DNA from: Corallococcus sp. AS-1-6
GTDB taxonomy: Bacteria > Myxococcota > Myxococcia > Myxococcales > Myxococcaceae
NCBI RefSeq assembly: GCF_020037015.1
Contig: NZ_JAIQDE010000044.1
Coordinates: forward strand, 1 to 61,003
DNA: 61,003 nt
Direction of reading: 5' to 3'
Shown here: piece by piece, positions 1 to 8,842 of the stretch
How positions within the stretch are numbered: position 1 is the first letter of the stretch
Layout: each line of letters opens with the position of its first letter
Notes under the pieces: model-generated
Seen by the model: the letters and a program-made list of their open reading frames with translations, nothing else
Told to the model about the DNA's origin: nothing
Databases searched by the model: none
Position numbers and translations under genes: made by a program

Positions 1-464
1 TCGGCCGTCTCCTCCCACACCGAGTCCAACGCGATGCGGAAGGCCAGCGTCCGCTTGCCCTCCTCATCCAGCGTCAGTCCCCGGTCCAACAGGTGCAGGC
101 AGTCTCCGGACAGCCGCTTGCGCTCGCACCAGCGTCCGTAGGCGGCCTCCAGCTCCGTGCTCCCTTGCGCCACCCGGACGCGCCCCTGCCTCGGGTCGTC
201 CACCGACACGACGCCCAGGGAGGTCCTCGGACGCGCGGTCCCGGGATTCAACAGCCGGAGGGCTTCCCTTCCCGGCGGCGCTCCTCGCGCCAGCGTCCGC
301 ACCGCCTGCTCGAAGGTGTCCGACTCCAGCGTCACGGGCCGCGTGTCCGTGCGCGGCGTGTACTCACGCGCCCGGCCTTCTCCCGTGTCCAACCGCACCG
401 TTCGTGACGTCGCGCAGCCCGTCACGAACAACACCCACAGCACGCACCACCCGCGCGCTGGCAT
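1..464 (-). CDS. SitA5-like polymorphic toxin lipoprotein, N-terminal part (cut by window edge)
   Basis: Only the first 154 codons are present; the gene continues past base 1. The start ATG (462-464) is preceded by GGAAG at a good distance. The protein opens with a short hydrophobic stretch and a lipobox-like VTGC followed by ATSRTVRLDTGEG and YTPRTDTRPV, which I recognise as the conserved N-terminus of myxobacterial SitA-type lipoprotein toxins. In that family the N-terminal region anchors the protein in the outer membrane for TraA/B-dependent exchange between kin, and the variable C-terminus is the toxin. The C-terminal toxin domain and any SitI immunity gene would lie outside the window. 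The STAS-like gene ends 12 bases upstream on the same strand, so the two may be co-transcribed. Family assignment is from memory of the motif. Confidence 0.75.
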   Translation of the reverse strand, partial: MPARGWCVLWVLFVTGCATSRTVRLDTGEGRAREYTPRTDTRPVTLESDTFEQAVRTLARGAPPGREALRLLNPGTARPRTSLGVVSVDDPRQGRVRVAQGSTELEAAYGRWCERKRLSGDCLHLLDRGLTLDEEGKRTLAFRIALDSVWEETA

Positions 465-476
465 GTTCGCTTCCGC

Positions 477-875
477 TCAGCCTTGCAGCGCCACGCCCAG
501 CTCCGCGTCTCCGTGCTTCAGCCAGGTCCTCGCCGCGGACTCCTGCCAGAAACGGCGGAGGATCTTGTCCGTCCCGCTCCCGGACGCCACCCGGTTCAAC
601 TGCAACGCCACGATCTGGTTCTGCACCAGCTCCGCCACCCGCGTCACCCCGGAGCGCAGCCCGTACTCCTGCACCCTCCGGATGAGGTCCGCCGCCTCCG
701 GCGACGCCGGCCGGAACGTGCGCAGGTCCGCTTCGATCTTGATGGGCTGCCCCGCCACCTCATCCGTCGCGGCGCGCAGCTCCTCCACGAAGCGCTGCAT
801 CTCCTCCAGCCGGATGTAGCCCTCCAGCGCGAAGCTCACGATGGATTCCGCCCGGTCCACGTCGATTCGATACAT
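477..875 (-). CDS. STAS-like (SpoIIAA-type) small protein
   Basis: This encodes a 132-residue soluble protein with no signal peptide or membrane segment. The start ATG (873-875) has an AAGGGGG ribosome binding site. The alternating pattern of an N-terminal beta-strand (MYRIDVDRAESIVSFALEGYI), an amphipathic helix rich in E and R, and a second strand (PIKIEADLRTFRP) fits the STAS/SpoIIAA-like fold, which usually acts in protein-protein regulation rather than catalysis. It lies directly upstream of the SitA-like toxin gene on the same strand. Nothing in the sequence shows that it is an immunity or delivery protein; that link would be inference from position only. Confidence 0.6.
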   Translation of the reverse strand: MYRIDVDRAESIVSFALEGYIRLEEMQRFVEELRAATDEVAGQPIKIEADLRTFRPASPEAADLIRRVQEYGLRSGVTRVAELVQNQIVALQLNRVASGSGTDKILRRFWQESAARTWLKHGDAELGVALQG

Positions 876-959
876 CGAGGCCCCCTTCGTGAGACTGCGT
901 CAAACCTTCTCCTCCATCCGCCCCGCGCGTGCCAACGTCCGGCGGGATGAGTCCCCTAT

Positions 960-1451
960 TCAGGACTCCACTCCCACCTGCTCCAAAAGGAGGGCCAGCC
1001 CTCGCGCCGCCGCGGCCTGCCGCACCTGGCGCCGGTCCCCCTGGAACCGGTGACGCTCCACCACCGCGGCCCTCCCGCGCCGCTGCACCGCGATGAACAC
1101 CAGCCCCACCGGCTTCGCCTCCGTCCCGCCCCCGGGCCCCGCGATGCCCGTCTCCGCCACCGCCCAGTCCGCCCACGAACGCTCCAGCGCCCCCGAGGCC
1201 ATCGCCCCCACCGCCTCCGCGCTCACCGAGCCGTGCGCCTGCAACAACGCCAGCGGCACCCCCAACTGCTCACCCTTCGACTCGTTCGAGTACGGCACGA
1301 ACGCGCGATCCACCACCGCCGATGCCCCCGGCACCTCCGTCAGCGCCGCCGTCATCAGCCCTCCCGTGCACGCCTCCGCCAACACCAGCCGCACCCCGGC
1401 CTCACGGCACCTCGCGATGACCTTCGGCGCCAACGCCTCCAGGTCGCTCAC
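960..1451 (-). CDS. CinA C-terminal domain protein (PncC-type NMN amidohydrolase family)
   Basis: This encodes 163 residues matching the stand-alone CinA C-terminal family, which deamidates nicotinamide mononucleotide in the pyridine nucleotide cycle. Visible family motifs are AEACTGGL near residues 25-32, YSNESK, and TGIAGPGGGTEAKPVG. The start is set at GTG 1451-1449, which overlaps the stop of the upstream GRAS-like gene as GTGA and begins at the usual family N-terminus; an in-frame upstream extension is low-complexity and antisense-like. The odd point is that the usual AESCTGG motif has Ala where Ser is normal, and I recall that Ser as catalytic, so activity is uncertain. Translational coupling links it to the GRAS-like gene. 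Confidence 0.85.
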   Translation of the reverse strand: MSDLEALAPKVIARCREAGVRLVLAEACTGGLMTAALTEVPGASAVVDRAFVPYSNESKGEQLGVPLALLQAHGSVSAEAVGAMASGALERSWADWAVAETGIAGPGGGTEAKPVGLVFIAVQRRGRAAVVERHRFQGDRRQVRQAAAARGLALLLEQVGVES

Positions 1452-2557
1452 GCGCCCTCCCCCGGCACCGCCGCCAACACCGACACCAGCACATCCCCCC
1501 GGAACGTGATGCCCACCGTGCCCTCCTCCACGCACAGCCCCACCGCCGGGTGCACGTCGCGGGGGCACACCGCCGACAGCCCGCCTCGCGGCGCGAAGCC
1601 CGCGCGCCGCAACCGCTCCCACCAGGCCAGGGCCGGCTCATGGCGCTCACACCGCTCCGACTCGTTCACCGTGCCCACGATGTCATCCACCTCCCGGCCG
1701 AAGAACCGCTTGATGGCGCGGCGCTCCGTGCTCGGGATCTCCAGCGTATCCAGCAGTTGGAACACCCGGGAGAAGTGATTCCACGCGTTCTTCAACCGCT
1801 CGCGCGCCGGTGCGCGGTGATGATCCACGTGGGGCTCGCACATCACCACGCCCACCGGGCCCAGCGACGCCAGCCGCTCCAACACCGCGTCGCGCGCCTC
1901 CAGGCCCTTCGTCTCCTTCTCCGCCACGTGGTGCAGCGCGAACGCCGCGTTCACCACCAGCGGCCGGCGCACCGCTCGCAGCGCCGCCCACGTCGCCAGG
2001 TCCAGGTCCTCCACCGGCGACTCCAGCTTCACGAACTCGAGCGACAGCCCCACCTCCTCCGCCACCGCCAGCACCGCGTCGCGCGCCTCCACCAGGCTCG
2101 TGCCGCTGGGGTCCACCCCCACCACCGTCAGGTGCCGGGGCAGCGCGCCCGCCTTCGCCAGCGCTCGCAGCAGGTTGCACTCCTGCCGCCCCTGCCCGAT
2201 GCCCACGTCCAGCAGCGTCACCTCCGCGTGTCCTCGCAGGAAGTCCGCGAGCAGCGCGTTCGCCACCGCGTCCGCCGCCGACGCCAGCGGCAGGTGCTTC
2301 ATCAACCGCCGGAACAACTCAATCTGTGGCGCGCCGCCGTCCACCTCCGACGCCCGGTACGGATGCAGCGCCCCCGTCGCCCCCTCCAACCGGCGCGACA
2401 ACGCGGTGGCGAACACCGCGTAGTTCTCGTCCTCGGGGATGCGCTCCGCATCCAACAACCGATAGAGCGAGGCCAGCGTCTCCACCGCGTCCATCGTCCG
2501 CGCTGACAACGCATGGTCCATCGCCCGGAGCAGCAGTTCGTCCTTCGGCGTGCGCAT
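1448..2557 (-). CDS. Bacterial GRAS-domain (Rossmann, methyltransferase-like) protein
   Basis: This encodes 369 residues. The start ATG (2555-2557) follows a clear GGGAGG. After a helical N-terminus, a SAM-binding-like motif VTLLDVGIGQGRQE appears near residue 135, then GVDPSGTS, and the segment VNAAFALHHV, which resembles the VNCAFALHH signature of GRAS proteins. GRAS domains are best known as plant transcription regulators; bacterial members were proposed to be small-molecule methyltransferases or binders. The C-terminal region contains AWWERLRRAGF, also GRAS-like. The gene is coupled to the CinA-type gene by a 4-base overlap. Substrate is unknown. Calling it a generic class I SAM-dependent methyltransferase would be the conservative alternative. 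Confidence 0.7.
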   Translation of the reverse strand: MRTPKDELLLRAMDHALSARTMDAVETLASLYRLLDAERIPEDENYAVFATALSRRLEGATGALHPYRASEVDGGAPQIELFRRLMKHLPLASAADAVANALLADFLRGHAEVTLLDVGIGQGRQECNLLRALAKAGALPRHLTVVGVDPSGTSLVEARDAVLAVAEEVGLSLEFVKLESPVEDLDLATWAALRAVRRPLVVNAAFALHHVAEKETKGLEARDAVLERLASLGPVGVVMCEPHVDHHRAPARERLKNAWNHFSRVFQLLDTLEIPSTERRAIKRFFGREVDDIVGTVNESERCERHEPALAWWERLRRAGFAPRGGLSAVCPRDVHPAVGLCVEEGTVGITFRGDVLVSVLAAVPGEGA

Positions 2558-3088
2558 GCGCCCTCCCCGCGAAACCCTGGCCGTGGCTTCCGCTCGACAT
2601 GAAAAAGTGTAACGACCGCCCAGGTCGCGGCTCCAGTGGGCGGCACCTCGGGACAGAAGGCCGTGCGCGTTCACACAGCGCGCCGCCCCTGGGGACGGAG
2701 TGGCGCGCCGCGAGGGCAATGGCGGTGTCTCGCGAGGCCCCGCGAGTCCTGGCGCCGCATCCCATGGACATCGCGTGAAAAGGCACTCCCGGGATTCGTG
2801 TCGCGGTCCGCCGTCCGGGGGAGACTCCCCCTTACGGCGACGGGCCCGTGCGCTTCGTGCGGCTCTCCGTGGAATCCCCTACCTACGACGGCACCACCCC
2901 ACCCGCTGAGTTCTATTCCCTCTCCGAATTGTCAATTTTTGAATAGTCATTGCGGACGACCCTCCAACCCACGGAAGTTGTTCACGGGGTGGAGCCCGGG
3001 AGTTCATCCCAAACAAATAAATCAAGAAATAAAGGGCGAACCGTTCTTCTCCTGCAGCACCGCTCATTCGTGCCCGAGGAGGGCTCCA
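2558..3088. other. Intergenic region between divergent genes, no gene seen
   Basis: This 531-base gap separates the minus-strand GRAS gene from the plus-strand membrane protein gene. Open frames here have the Arg/Pro-rich composition of non-coding GC-rich DNA and no good ribosome binding sites. Two AT-rich patches (about 2930-2960 and 3010-3035) stand out against the GC-rich background and are the likeliest promoter positions for the plus-strand gene. A short perfect hairpin lies at 2817-2831. Confidence 0.5.
2817..2831. repeat. Short perfect inverted repeat
   Basis: GGGGGAG and CTCCCCC flank a single A, followed by TTAC. It is a compact hairpin inside the gap between divergent genes. With no gene ending here, a terminator role is unlikely; it may be an operator or a chance structure. 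Confidence 0.35.
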
Positions 3089-3607
3089 ATGATTGCGCTG
3101 ACCTGGACGTATGGGCAGCTCCTCAAGGGATTGACGGAGCGGGTGCGCCGGGTGGTGCTGGTGCAGGTGCTCATCCTGGCGCCGAGCTTCGGGGTGCTGG
3201 AGCTGGACCCATGGGGTCCTTCGCACCGGGGCCTTTCCCTGACACGTCTGGCGCTGTGGGGCTGCGCCGTGGGGCTGTTGTGGGCCCTGCACCGTTATGC
3301 CTTCGGGCGCTCGCGGGTGGCGTCGTGGCAGCGCGTGCTGTGGGTGACGGCGCTGTGCTGGCTGGGGCAGTGGCTGGGCGGCTTCGTCGCGCTGGAGGCG
3401 CTGCCGCGCTCGCTCCAGCAGTGGTCCGGGGCGCGGTGGATCCACGTGGGCTTCACCGTGCTGTTCTTCTGGGCGGCGACCGCGCTGCTCTACCGGCTGG
3501 CCGCGCCCCTGCCGGAGCCGGAGGCCGTTCCCGCCGCGCCCTCGGGGCCCGGGGCCACTTCCGGCAAGAAGGGCTTCACGCGCGCGGAGCGTCCAGCGGG
3601 AGCCTGA
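3089..3607 (+). CDS. Small four-helix integral membrane protein, unknown function
   Basis: This encodes 172 residues starting MIALTWTYGQLL. The ATG at 3089 has GAGGAGGGC upstream. Four hydrophobic stretches are visible, at roughly residues 18-38, 52-72, 85-107 and 122-143, with Arg-rich loops and a cytoplasmic-looking tail rich in Pro, Ala and Lys. I recognise no family. Its last 32 bases overlap the 3' end of the convergent histidine kinase gene. The AT-rich upstream region suggests its own promoter. Confidence 0.7.
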   Translation: MIALTWTYGQLLKGLTERVRRVVLVQVLILAPSFGVLELDPWGPSHRGLSLTRLALWGCAVGLLWALHRYAFGRSRVASWQRVLWVTALCWLGQWLGGFVALEALPRSLQQWSGARWIHVGFTVLFFWAATALLYRLAAPLPEPEAVPAAPSGPGATSGKKGFTRAERPAGA

Positions 3608-4958
3608 GCCTCGCGCGGCAGCCCCGGCCGTCCGTGCGGTTCTCCAGGCGCAGACTGCCTCCGTGCGCCTCGGCGATCTGCCGGCTGAGCGCCAGGCCGA
3701 TGCCGCTGCCCTGGGGCTTGGTGGTGAAGAAGGGCACGAAGAGGTTCGCGGTGTCCGCGAGGCCGGGGCCTTCGTCCTCCACCCAGACCTCCACGGCGCC
3801 CGGCGCGTGCACCGCCCAGGAAACCCAGACACCACCCGCGCCCCCGTCCGACAGGACCGCGTCCACGGCGTTGCGCACCAGGTTGATGAGCAGTTGCTCC
3901 AGTTGGTCGCCATCGCCAGACACGGTGAGGACGGGGCCCGGGCGCACGGCGACGGGGCGGCGCGGCTCCAGGGCCACCACGCGGCGCACCCAGGGCTCCA
4001 CCTCGACGGGGCCCGGGGTGGGGGGCGGCAGGCGCGCGAGCCGCGCGTGGGCGGACATGAAGCGGGACAGGGCCTCCGCGCGGCGGGCGATGATGCCCAG
4101 GCCGTGACGGGTGTCCTCCTCCCAGTCCGCCGGGCGCGGCACCTGGGCGACGGTGTCCCGGAGGGCGTCCGCGATGGATTGGATGGGGGTGAGGGAGTTG
4201 TTGATTTCGTGGCTGAGCACGCGGACCAGCCGGCGCCAGGCTTCGCGCTCCTCTTCGCGCAATGCCAGACGCAGGTCGGTGAGCACGACGAGCTGGTGGG
4301 GCTGGCCGCCTTCACGGAAGGTGCCTCGCCACAGCTCGTAGGGACCGCCGTCCTGCTGCGCGAAGGCGCGCGTGAGGCGGCGGGGGGCGGGGCCCTCCAG
4401 CAGGTCGCTCCAGCCGAGGGCTTCCGCGCGCTGGCCCAACAACTGCGCGCGAGGCAGGCCCACGAGCCGGGCGCCCGCGCGGTTCACCAGCTTGAGGGTG
4501 CCGGCGGCGTCGAAGGCGAGCACCGCGACGTCGATGGCCTCCATGACCTGGCCCAGCAGCGCGCCGGCCTCCATCGCGCCCAGGCGCTGCTCGCGCAGGG
4601 TGTCCCCCAGGGCGTTGACCTCCAGGAGCACCTCCCCGAGCGGATCCCCCGCGCGTCCGCCCCGGCCGCGCACGGAGTAGTCGCCCTCACGCAGGGCGGC
4701 CAGCAGGCCCGCGACGGTGTGCAGGGGCCGCACGACGCGCTCGCGGAGCGCCAGGCAGACCCCGGCGTGGACGCCCACCACCAGCACGGACAGCGTCCAG
4801 CGCACCTTGGCGGTGAAGTCCCCCGTCCACAGGAGCGCGAGCGTCACGACGACCGCGGGCAGCCCCGCGAGGACCGCGAGCCACGTCACGCGCAGGTCGT
4901 ACGGCACGAGGGACCGCGGCTCGTGCGCGTCCTTGTCGTGCGCGGCGCCGCGGCTCAC
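3576..4958 (-). CDS. Membrane sensor histidine kinase (NtrB-like, PAS plus HATPase)
   Basis: This encodes 460 residues with start GTG 4958-4956, overlapping the regulator stop as GTGA. Two membrane helices (about 24-45 and 54-72) are followed by a HAMP-like stretch, a PAS-like region (about 130-225), and the kinase core: H250 in SHEINNSLTPIQ, N-box around N363 (LVRNAVDA), G1 box DEGPG at 395-399, FFTTKPQGSGIGL at 411-422. The HExNN and FFTTKPxGxGIGL motifs are typical of partners of NtrC-type regulators, and the gene sits directly after one. There is very little periplasmic sequence, so it probably senses a membrane or cytoplasmic signal. It is the last gene of the five-gene exporter operon. 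Confidence 0.92.
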   Translation of the reverse strand: MSRGAAHDKDAHEPRSLVPYDLRVTWLAVLAGLPAVVVTLALLWTGDFTAKVRWTLSVLVVGVHAGVCLALRERVVRPLHTVAGLLAALREGDYSVRGRGGRAGDPLGEVLLEVNALGDTLREQRLGAMEAGALLGQVMEAIDVAVLAFDAAGTLKLVNRAGARLVGLPRAQLLGQRAEALGWSDLLEGPAPRRLTRAFAQQDGGPYELWRGTFREGGQPHQLVVLTDLRLALREEEREAWRRLVRVLSHEINNSLTPIQSIADALRDTVAQVPRPADWEEDTRHGLGIIARRAEALSRFMSAHARLARLPPPTPGPVEVEPWVRRVVALEPRRPVAVRPGPVLTVSGDGDQLEQLLINLVRNAVDAVLSDGGAGGVWVSWAVHAPGAVEVWVEDEGPGLADTANLFVPFFTTKPQGSGIGLALSRQIAEAHGGSLRLENRTDGRGCRARLRLPLDAPRA

Positions 4959-6373
4959 CTTGCGCCCTTGATGCCGTAGTACTGGAGCCGCCGGTAGAGC
5001 GCGCTGCGCGACAGGCCCAGCGCCTTCGCGGCCTCGCTCACGTTGCCGTCGTGCCGGCCGAGGGAGCGCTCGATGAGGTAGCGCTCCACCTCCTCCAGCG
5101 TCATCTCCTCCAGGCGCGTGCCCGCTCCGCCCGGCGGGCCCATCCGCTTGAGCAGCAGGTCCTCCGCCTCCACGCGGTCCCCCACCGCCATCAGCAGCGC
5201 GCGCTCCACCGCGTGCTCCAGCTCGCGCACGTTGCCCGGCCACGGATACGCGATGAGCGCCTCCATGGCTCCCGGCGCCAGGTGGATGTTGGGACGGCCG
5301 TAGCGCTGCCCCTGCGCCGCCAGGAAGTGCGTCGCGAGCAACGGGATGTCCTCGCGCCGCTCCCGCAGCGGCGGCAACTGCACCTCCACCGTGTTGAGCC
5401 GGTAGAGCAGGTCCTCGCGGAAGCGGCCCTCCGCCGCCGCGCGGCCCAGGTCCACGTTCGTCGCGCTCACCACGCGCACGTCCACGCGCCGCGTCCGCGA
5501 CGAGCCCACCGGGTGCAGCTCCCCCGTCTGGAGTACCCGCAGCAGCTTCGCCTGCTGCGTGAGCGGCATGTTCCCAATCTCATCCAGGAAGAGCGTGCCG
5601 CCGTCCGCCAGCTCGAAGCAGCCGATGCGGTCCGTCTTCGCGTCCGTGAAGGCCCCCTTCACGTGGCCGAAGAGCTCGCTCTCGAAGACGCCCTCGGACA
5701 GGCCGCCGGAGTTCACCGCGACGAAGGGCCGGTCCGCGCGCGTGCTCGCCGCGTGGATGAGCCGCGCCACCACCTCCTTGCCCGTGCCGTGCTCCCCCGT
5801 CACCAGCACCGGCGCGGACGACGGCGCCACCCGCTCGATGAGCCTGCGCACCGGCTGCATCGCCCGCGACTCGCCCACCAGCGGGGAGCGCCCGCCCTGC
5901 TCGCGGCGCAGGTGCTGGTTCTCCTCCTCCAGCCGCCGGCCGCGCTTCAACGCGCGGGACAGCTCCACCTGCGTGCGCAGCGTGGCCAGCAGGCGCGTGT
6001 TGTCCCAGGGCTTCTGCACGTAGTCGCGCGCGCCCAGGCGCATCGCCTCCACCGCGCCCTCCACGCTGCCCCACGCCGTCATCACCACCACGGGCAGGAG
6101 CGCGTCCCGCGCGCGCAGCTCGCCCAGCAGGTCCAGGCCCTCACGCCCGGAGGTCGTATCGCGCGCGTAGTTCAGGTCCATCAACACCAGCTCCACGTCC
6201 TCCGCGTCCAGCGTGGCCTTCACGCCCGCGGGGGACTGCGCGCTCACCACGGTGTAGCCGTCGCGCTTGAGCAACAGGCGCAACGCCTCCAGCACGTCCG
6301 GCTGGTCGTCGGCCACGAGGATGCGGGTGGTGCGCGGGGAGGGAGCGGTGGGTTCGGACACGGAGGACGCCAC
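4955..6373 (-). CDS. NtrC-family sigma-54-dependent response regulator
   Basis: This encodes 472 residues. The receiver domain spans about 15-135 with the acidic pocket at ADDQ, phospho-acceptor D66 (LVLMDLN) and K121. The AAA+ domain has Walker A GEHGTGKE (193-200), GAFTDAK (240-246, in place of canonical GAFTGA), Walker B LFLDEIG (261-267) and FREDLLYRLN. A Fis-type helix-turn-helix is at the C-terminus (SEAAKALGLSRSALYRRL). The start is GTG at 6373; no strong ribosome binding site is visible and a GTG four codons later is possible. It lies between the permease and the kinase genes and probably regulates this export operon. Confidence 0.93.
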   Translation of the reverse strand: MASSVSEPTAPSPRTTRILVADDQPDVLEALRLLLKRDGYTVVSAQSPAGVKATLDAEDVELVLMDLNYARDTTSGREGLDLLGELRARDALLPVVVMTAWGSVEGAVEAMRLGARDYVQKPWDNTRLLATLRTQVELSRALKRGRRLEEENQHLRREQGGRSPLVGESRAMQPVRRLIERVAPSSAPVLVTGEHGTGKEVVARLIHAASTRADRPFVAVNSGGLSEGVFESELFGHVKGAFTDAKTDRIGCFELADGGTLFLDEIGNMPLTQQAKLLRVLQTGELHPVGSSRTRRVDVRVVSATNVDLGRAAAEGRFREDLLYRLNTVEVQLPPLRERREDIPLLATHFLAAQGQRYGRPNIHLAPGAMEALIAYPWPGNVRELEHAVERALLMAVGDRVEAEDLLLKRMGPPGGAGTRLEEMTLEEVERYLIERSLGRHDGNVSEAAKALGLSRSALYRRLQYYGIKGAR

Positions 6374-6403
6374 GGTGAGGGACTGTGCCAGAAAGGAGGG
6401 AAC

Positions 6404-8824
6404 TCAGTCGGCCCGGAGCGCGATGATGGGGTCCACGCGCGTCGCCCGCCGGGCAGGCAGCCACGACGCCCCCAGCGCCACCCCGGTCAAGAGCAACGCG
6501 ACCCCGCCGAACGTCCACGGGTCGGCCGCCGACACGCCATACAGCAACGACCCCAACAGCCGCGCCAGCCCCAGGGACAGGCACAGCCCCACCCCCACGC
6601 CCGTGAGCGACAGGCGCAGGCCCTGCGCCAGCACCAGCCGCAGCACGTCCCCCCGCGCCGCGCCCAGGGCCATGCGGATGCCCAGCTCCCGCGTGCGCTG
6701 CGTCACCGAGAAGGCGATGACGCCCGACAGGCCCAGCGCCGCGAGCAGCAGCGCGACGCCCGCGAACAGCCCCATCACCAGCGCGGACAACCGCCGGGGG
6801 CCCGTGGACTGGTCCATCCGGTGCGTGAGCGAGGACACGTCGAACAGCGGCAGGTCCGCGTCCACCGCGCGAACCTCCGCCTCCACCTGGGCGCGCAGGG
6901 CCTCCGGGTTCCCCGACTTCACGCGCACCGCCAGGCCCATGGACACGGACGGCAACTGCGACAGCGAATAGTACGCCGCCGGGCGCGCCGGCACGTCCAG
7001 GCCCCACTCGCGCAGGTCGTCCACGATGCCCACCACCGTGGTCCACTGCATGTCCTTTCCGTGCAGCTTCAAGCGCTGCCCCAGCGCGTCCCCTTTCGGC
7101 CAGAAGAGGTCCGCGAAGGAGCGGTTGATGACCACCGCCCAGGGCGCCTCCGGCCCGTCCGAGTCCTCCAGGAGCCGGCCCTGCCGCGGGTGGACGCGCA
7201 GCGCGCGCAGGTAGCCCGGCGTGACGGCGCGGAACTCCACCGCCTTCCACAGCTCGTCCGGCTGGCGTGGGCGCCCCTCGATGTCGAAGCTGTTGTCCGT
7301 GGAGCCGCCCAGCGGGAGCACGTTCGTCAGCCCCGCGGACTCCACGCCCGGCAGCGACTGGAGCCGGGGCAGCAGGGCCTGGAGGAAGGCCGCCTGCTTC
7401 GCCCGGTCCGGGTACTGCACCCGGGGCAGCGCGAGCTGCCCGGTGAGCACGCCGTCCGGCTCGAAGCCCGCGTCCACGCGCTGGAGCGCGAGGAAGCTCT
7501 TCACGAACAGGCCCGCGCCCACCAGCAGCACCAGCGCGAGCGACACCTGCGCCACCACCAGCGCCGCGCGCAGCCGGCCCGTGCGGTGGTTCCCCGTGGC
7601 GCGGGCGCCCTCGCGCATCGCCGCGTGCAGGTCCGCGCGGCTCGCCTGGAGCGCGGGCACGAGCCCGAAGAGCACGCCCGTGAGCACCGACACCCCCAGG
7701 GTGAAGAACACGGAGGCCAGGTCCAGCTTCACGTCCTGCGCGCGCGGCAGGCTGTCCCCCACCGTGGCCACCAGCGCGTCCGTGCCCCACAGCGCGAGCA
7801 GCAGCCCCACCGCGCCCGCCACCAGCGACAGCACCAGGCTCTCCGTGAGGAACTGCGCCACCAGCCGCAGCCGCCCCGCGCCCAGCGCCGCGCGGATGGA
7901 CACCTCGCGGCCGCGCGACACCGCCCGCGCGAGCAGCAGGTTCGCCACGCTGGAGCACGCCACCAGCAGCACGAAGCCCACCGCGCCCCAGAGCAGCCAC
8001 AGCGTCTCGCGGACCCCGCCCACCACCTGCTCCTCCAGCGACTTCACGCTCATGGACCAGCCCCACCGCCGGTACTGGTCCACCAGGTCCGCGGGGCGCG
8101 CGTTGCCCATGCGCACCAGGTTCGCGCGCGCCGCGTCCAGCGTCATGCCCGGCTTGAGCCGCGCCATCACGCTCAGGAAGCGGTTGCCGCGCCGGGACTC
8201 CTCCTGCTGCTCCGGCGTGGGCGCGAAGGGCAGCACCGCCTCCATGTCCTCCGGATAGATGCCGCCCGGCGGCAGCACGCCCACCACCGTGCGCGGCACG
8301 CCGTCCAGCCGCAGCACGCGCCCCAGCACCTCCGGGTCCTTCGCGAAGAGGGTGCGCCACGCGGTGTCCGTGAGGATGACGACCGCGTCCAGGCCCGGCG
8401 TCTCCTCCTCCCGCGTGAAGCCCCGGCCGAGCACCGGCGCGACGCCCAGCGTGGGCAGGAACGACGCCGTGGCGGCGACGACGCGCAGGCGCCGGGGCGA
8501 GTCCCCCCCGGTGAGCGTCATGTCGTCCGGCCGGAAGGCCGCGAGCGACGCGAAGGCCTTCGTGTGCGTGGTCAGGTCCCGGTACTCGGGGACGGAGTTC
8601 GAGACCTCCTTCAGGCCGAAGGCGTCGAAGTTCGGGGCCAGAAGCACCAACTCCTCCGGCCGCGTGAACGGCGGCGGGGTGAGCAGCACGCCCTTCACCA
8701 CGCTGAACACGGCGCTGTTCGCGCCGATGCCCAGCGCCAGCGTCAGCACCGCCACCGCCACGAAGCCGGGGGCGTTCTTCAGGGAGCGCCACGCGTAGCG
8801 CAAGTCACCGAGCAGGTGTTCCAT
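6404..8824 (-). CDS. ADOP/MacB-like ABC transporter permease
   Basis: This encodes 806 residues starting MEHLLGDLRYAWRSLKNAPGF, the typical opening of the acidobacterial-duplicated-orphan-permease (ADOP) family. It has an N-terminal helix ending LALGIGANSAVFS, a large periplasmic MacB-like domain, a first FtsX-like group of helices around 270-390, a second periplasmic domain, and a final FtsX group with the motif RTRELGIRMALGA near residue 710. Such permeases work with MacB-type ATPases to move substrates or transmit force across the envelope. It starts 18 bases after the ATPase gene. Most ADOP genes lack a neighbouring ATPase; here the adaptor and ATPase are adjacent. Confidence 0.92.
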   Translation of the reverse strand: MEHLLGDLRYAWRSLKNAPGFVAVAVLTLALGIGANSAVFSVVKGVLLTPPPFTRPEELVLLAPNFDAFGLKEVSNSVPEYRDLTTHTKAFASLAAFRPDDMTLTGGDSPRRLRVVAATASFLPTLGVAPVLGRGFTREEETPGLDAVVILTDTAWRTLFAKDPEVLGRVLRLDGVPRTVVGVLPPGGIYPEDMEAVLPFAPTPEQQEESRRGNRFLSVMARLKPGMTLDAARANLVRMGNARPADLVDQYRRWGWSMSVKSLEEQVVGGVRETLWLLWGAVGFVLLVACSSVANLLLARAVSRGREVSIRAALGAGRLRLVAQFLTESLVLSLVAGAVGLLLALWGTDALVATVGDSLPRAQDVKLDLASVFFTLGVSVLTGVLFGLVPALQASRADLHAAMREGARATGNHRTGRLRAALVVAQVSLALVLLVGAGLFVKSFLALQRVDAGFEPDGVLTGQLALPRVQYPDRAKQAAFLQALLPRLQSLPGVESAGLTNVLPLGGSTDNSFDIEGRPRQPDELWKAVEFRAVTPGYLRALRVHPRQGRLLEDSDGPEAPWAVVINRSFADLFWPKGDALGQRLKLHGKDMQWTTVVGIVDDLREWGLDVPARPAAYYSLSQLPSVSMGLAVRVKSGNPEALRAQVEAEVRAVDADLPLFDVSSLTHRMDQSTGPRRLSALVMGLFAGVALLLAALGLSGVIAFSVTQRTRELGIRMALGAARGDVLRLVLAQGLRLSLTGVGVGLCLSLGLARLLGSLLYGVSAADPWTFGGVALLLTGVALGASWLPARRATRVDPIIALRAD

Positions 8825-8842
8825 GGCCGTGTCCCCCGTCCT

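Noticed and set aside
2558-2719. In-frame N-terminal extension of the GRAS-like gene
   Set aside because: The ATG at 2557 has GGGAGG upstream, and the extra residues look unlike the rest of the protein.
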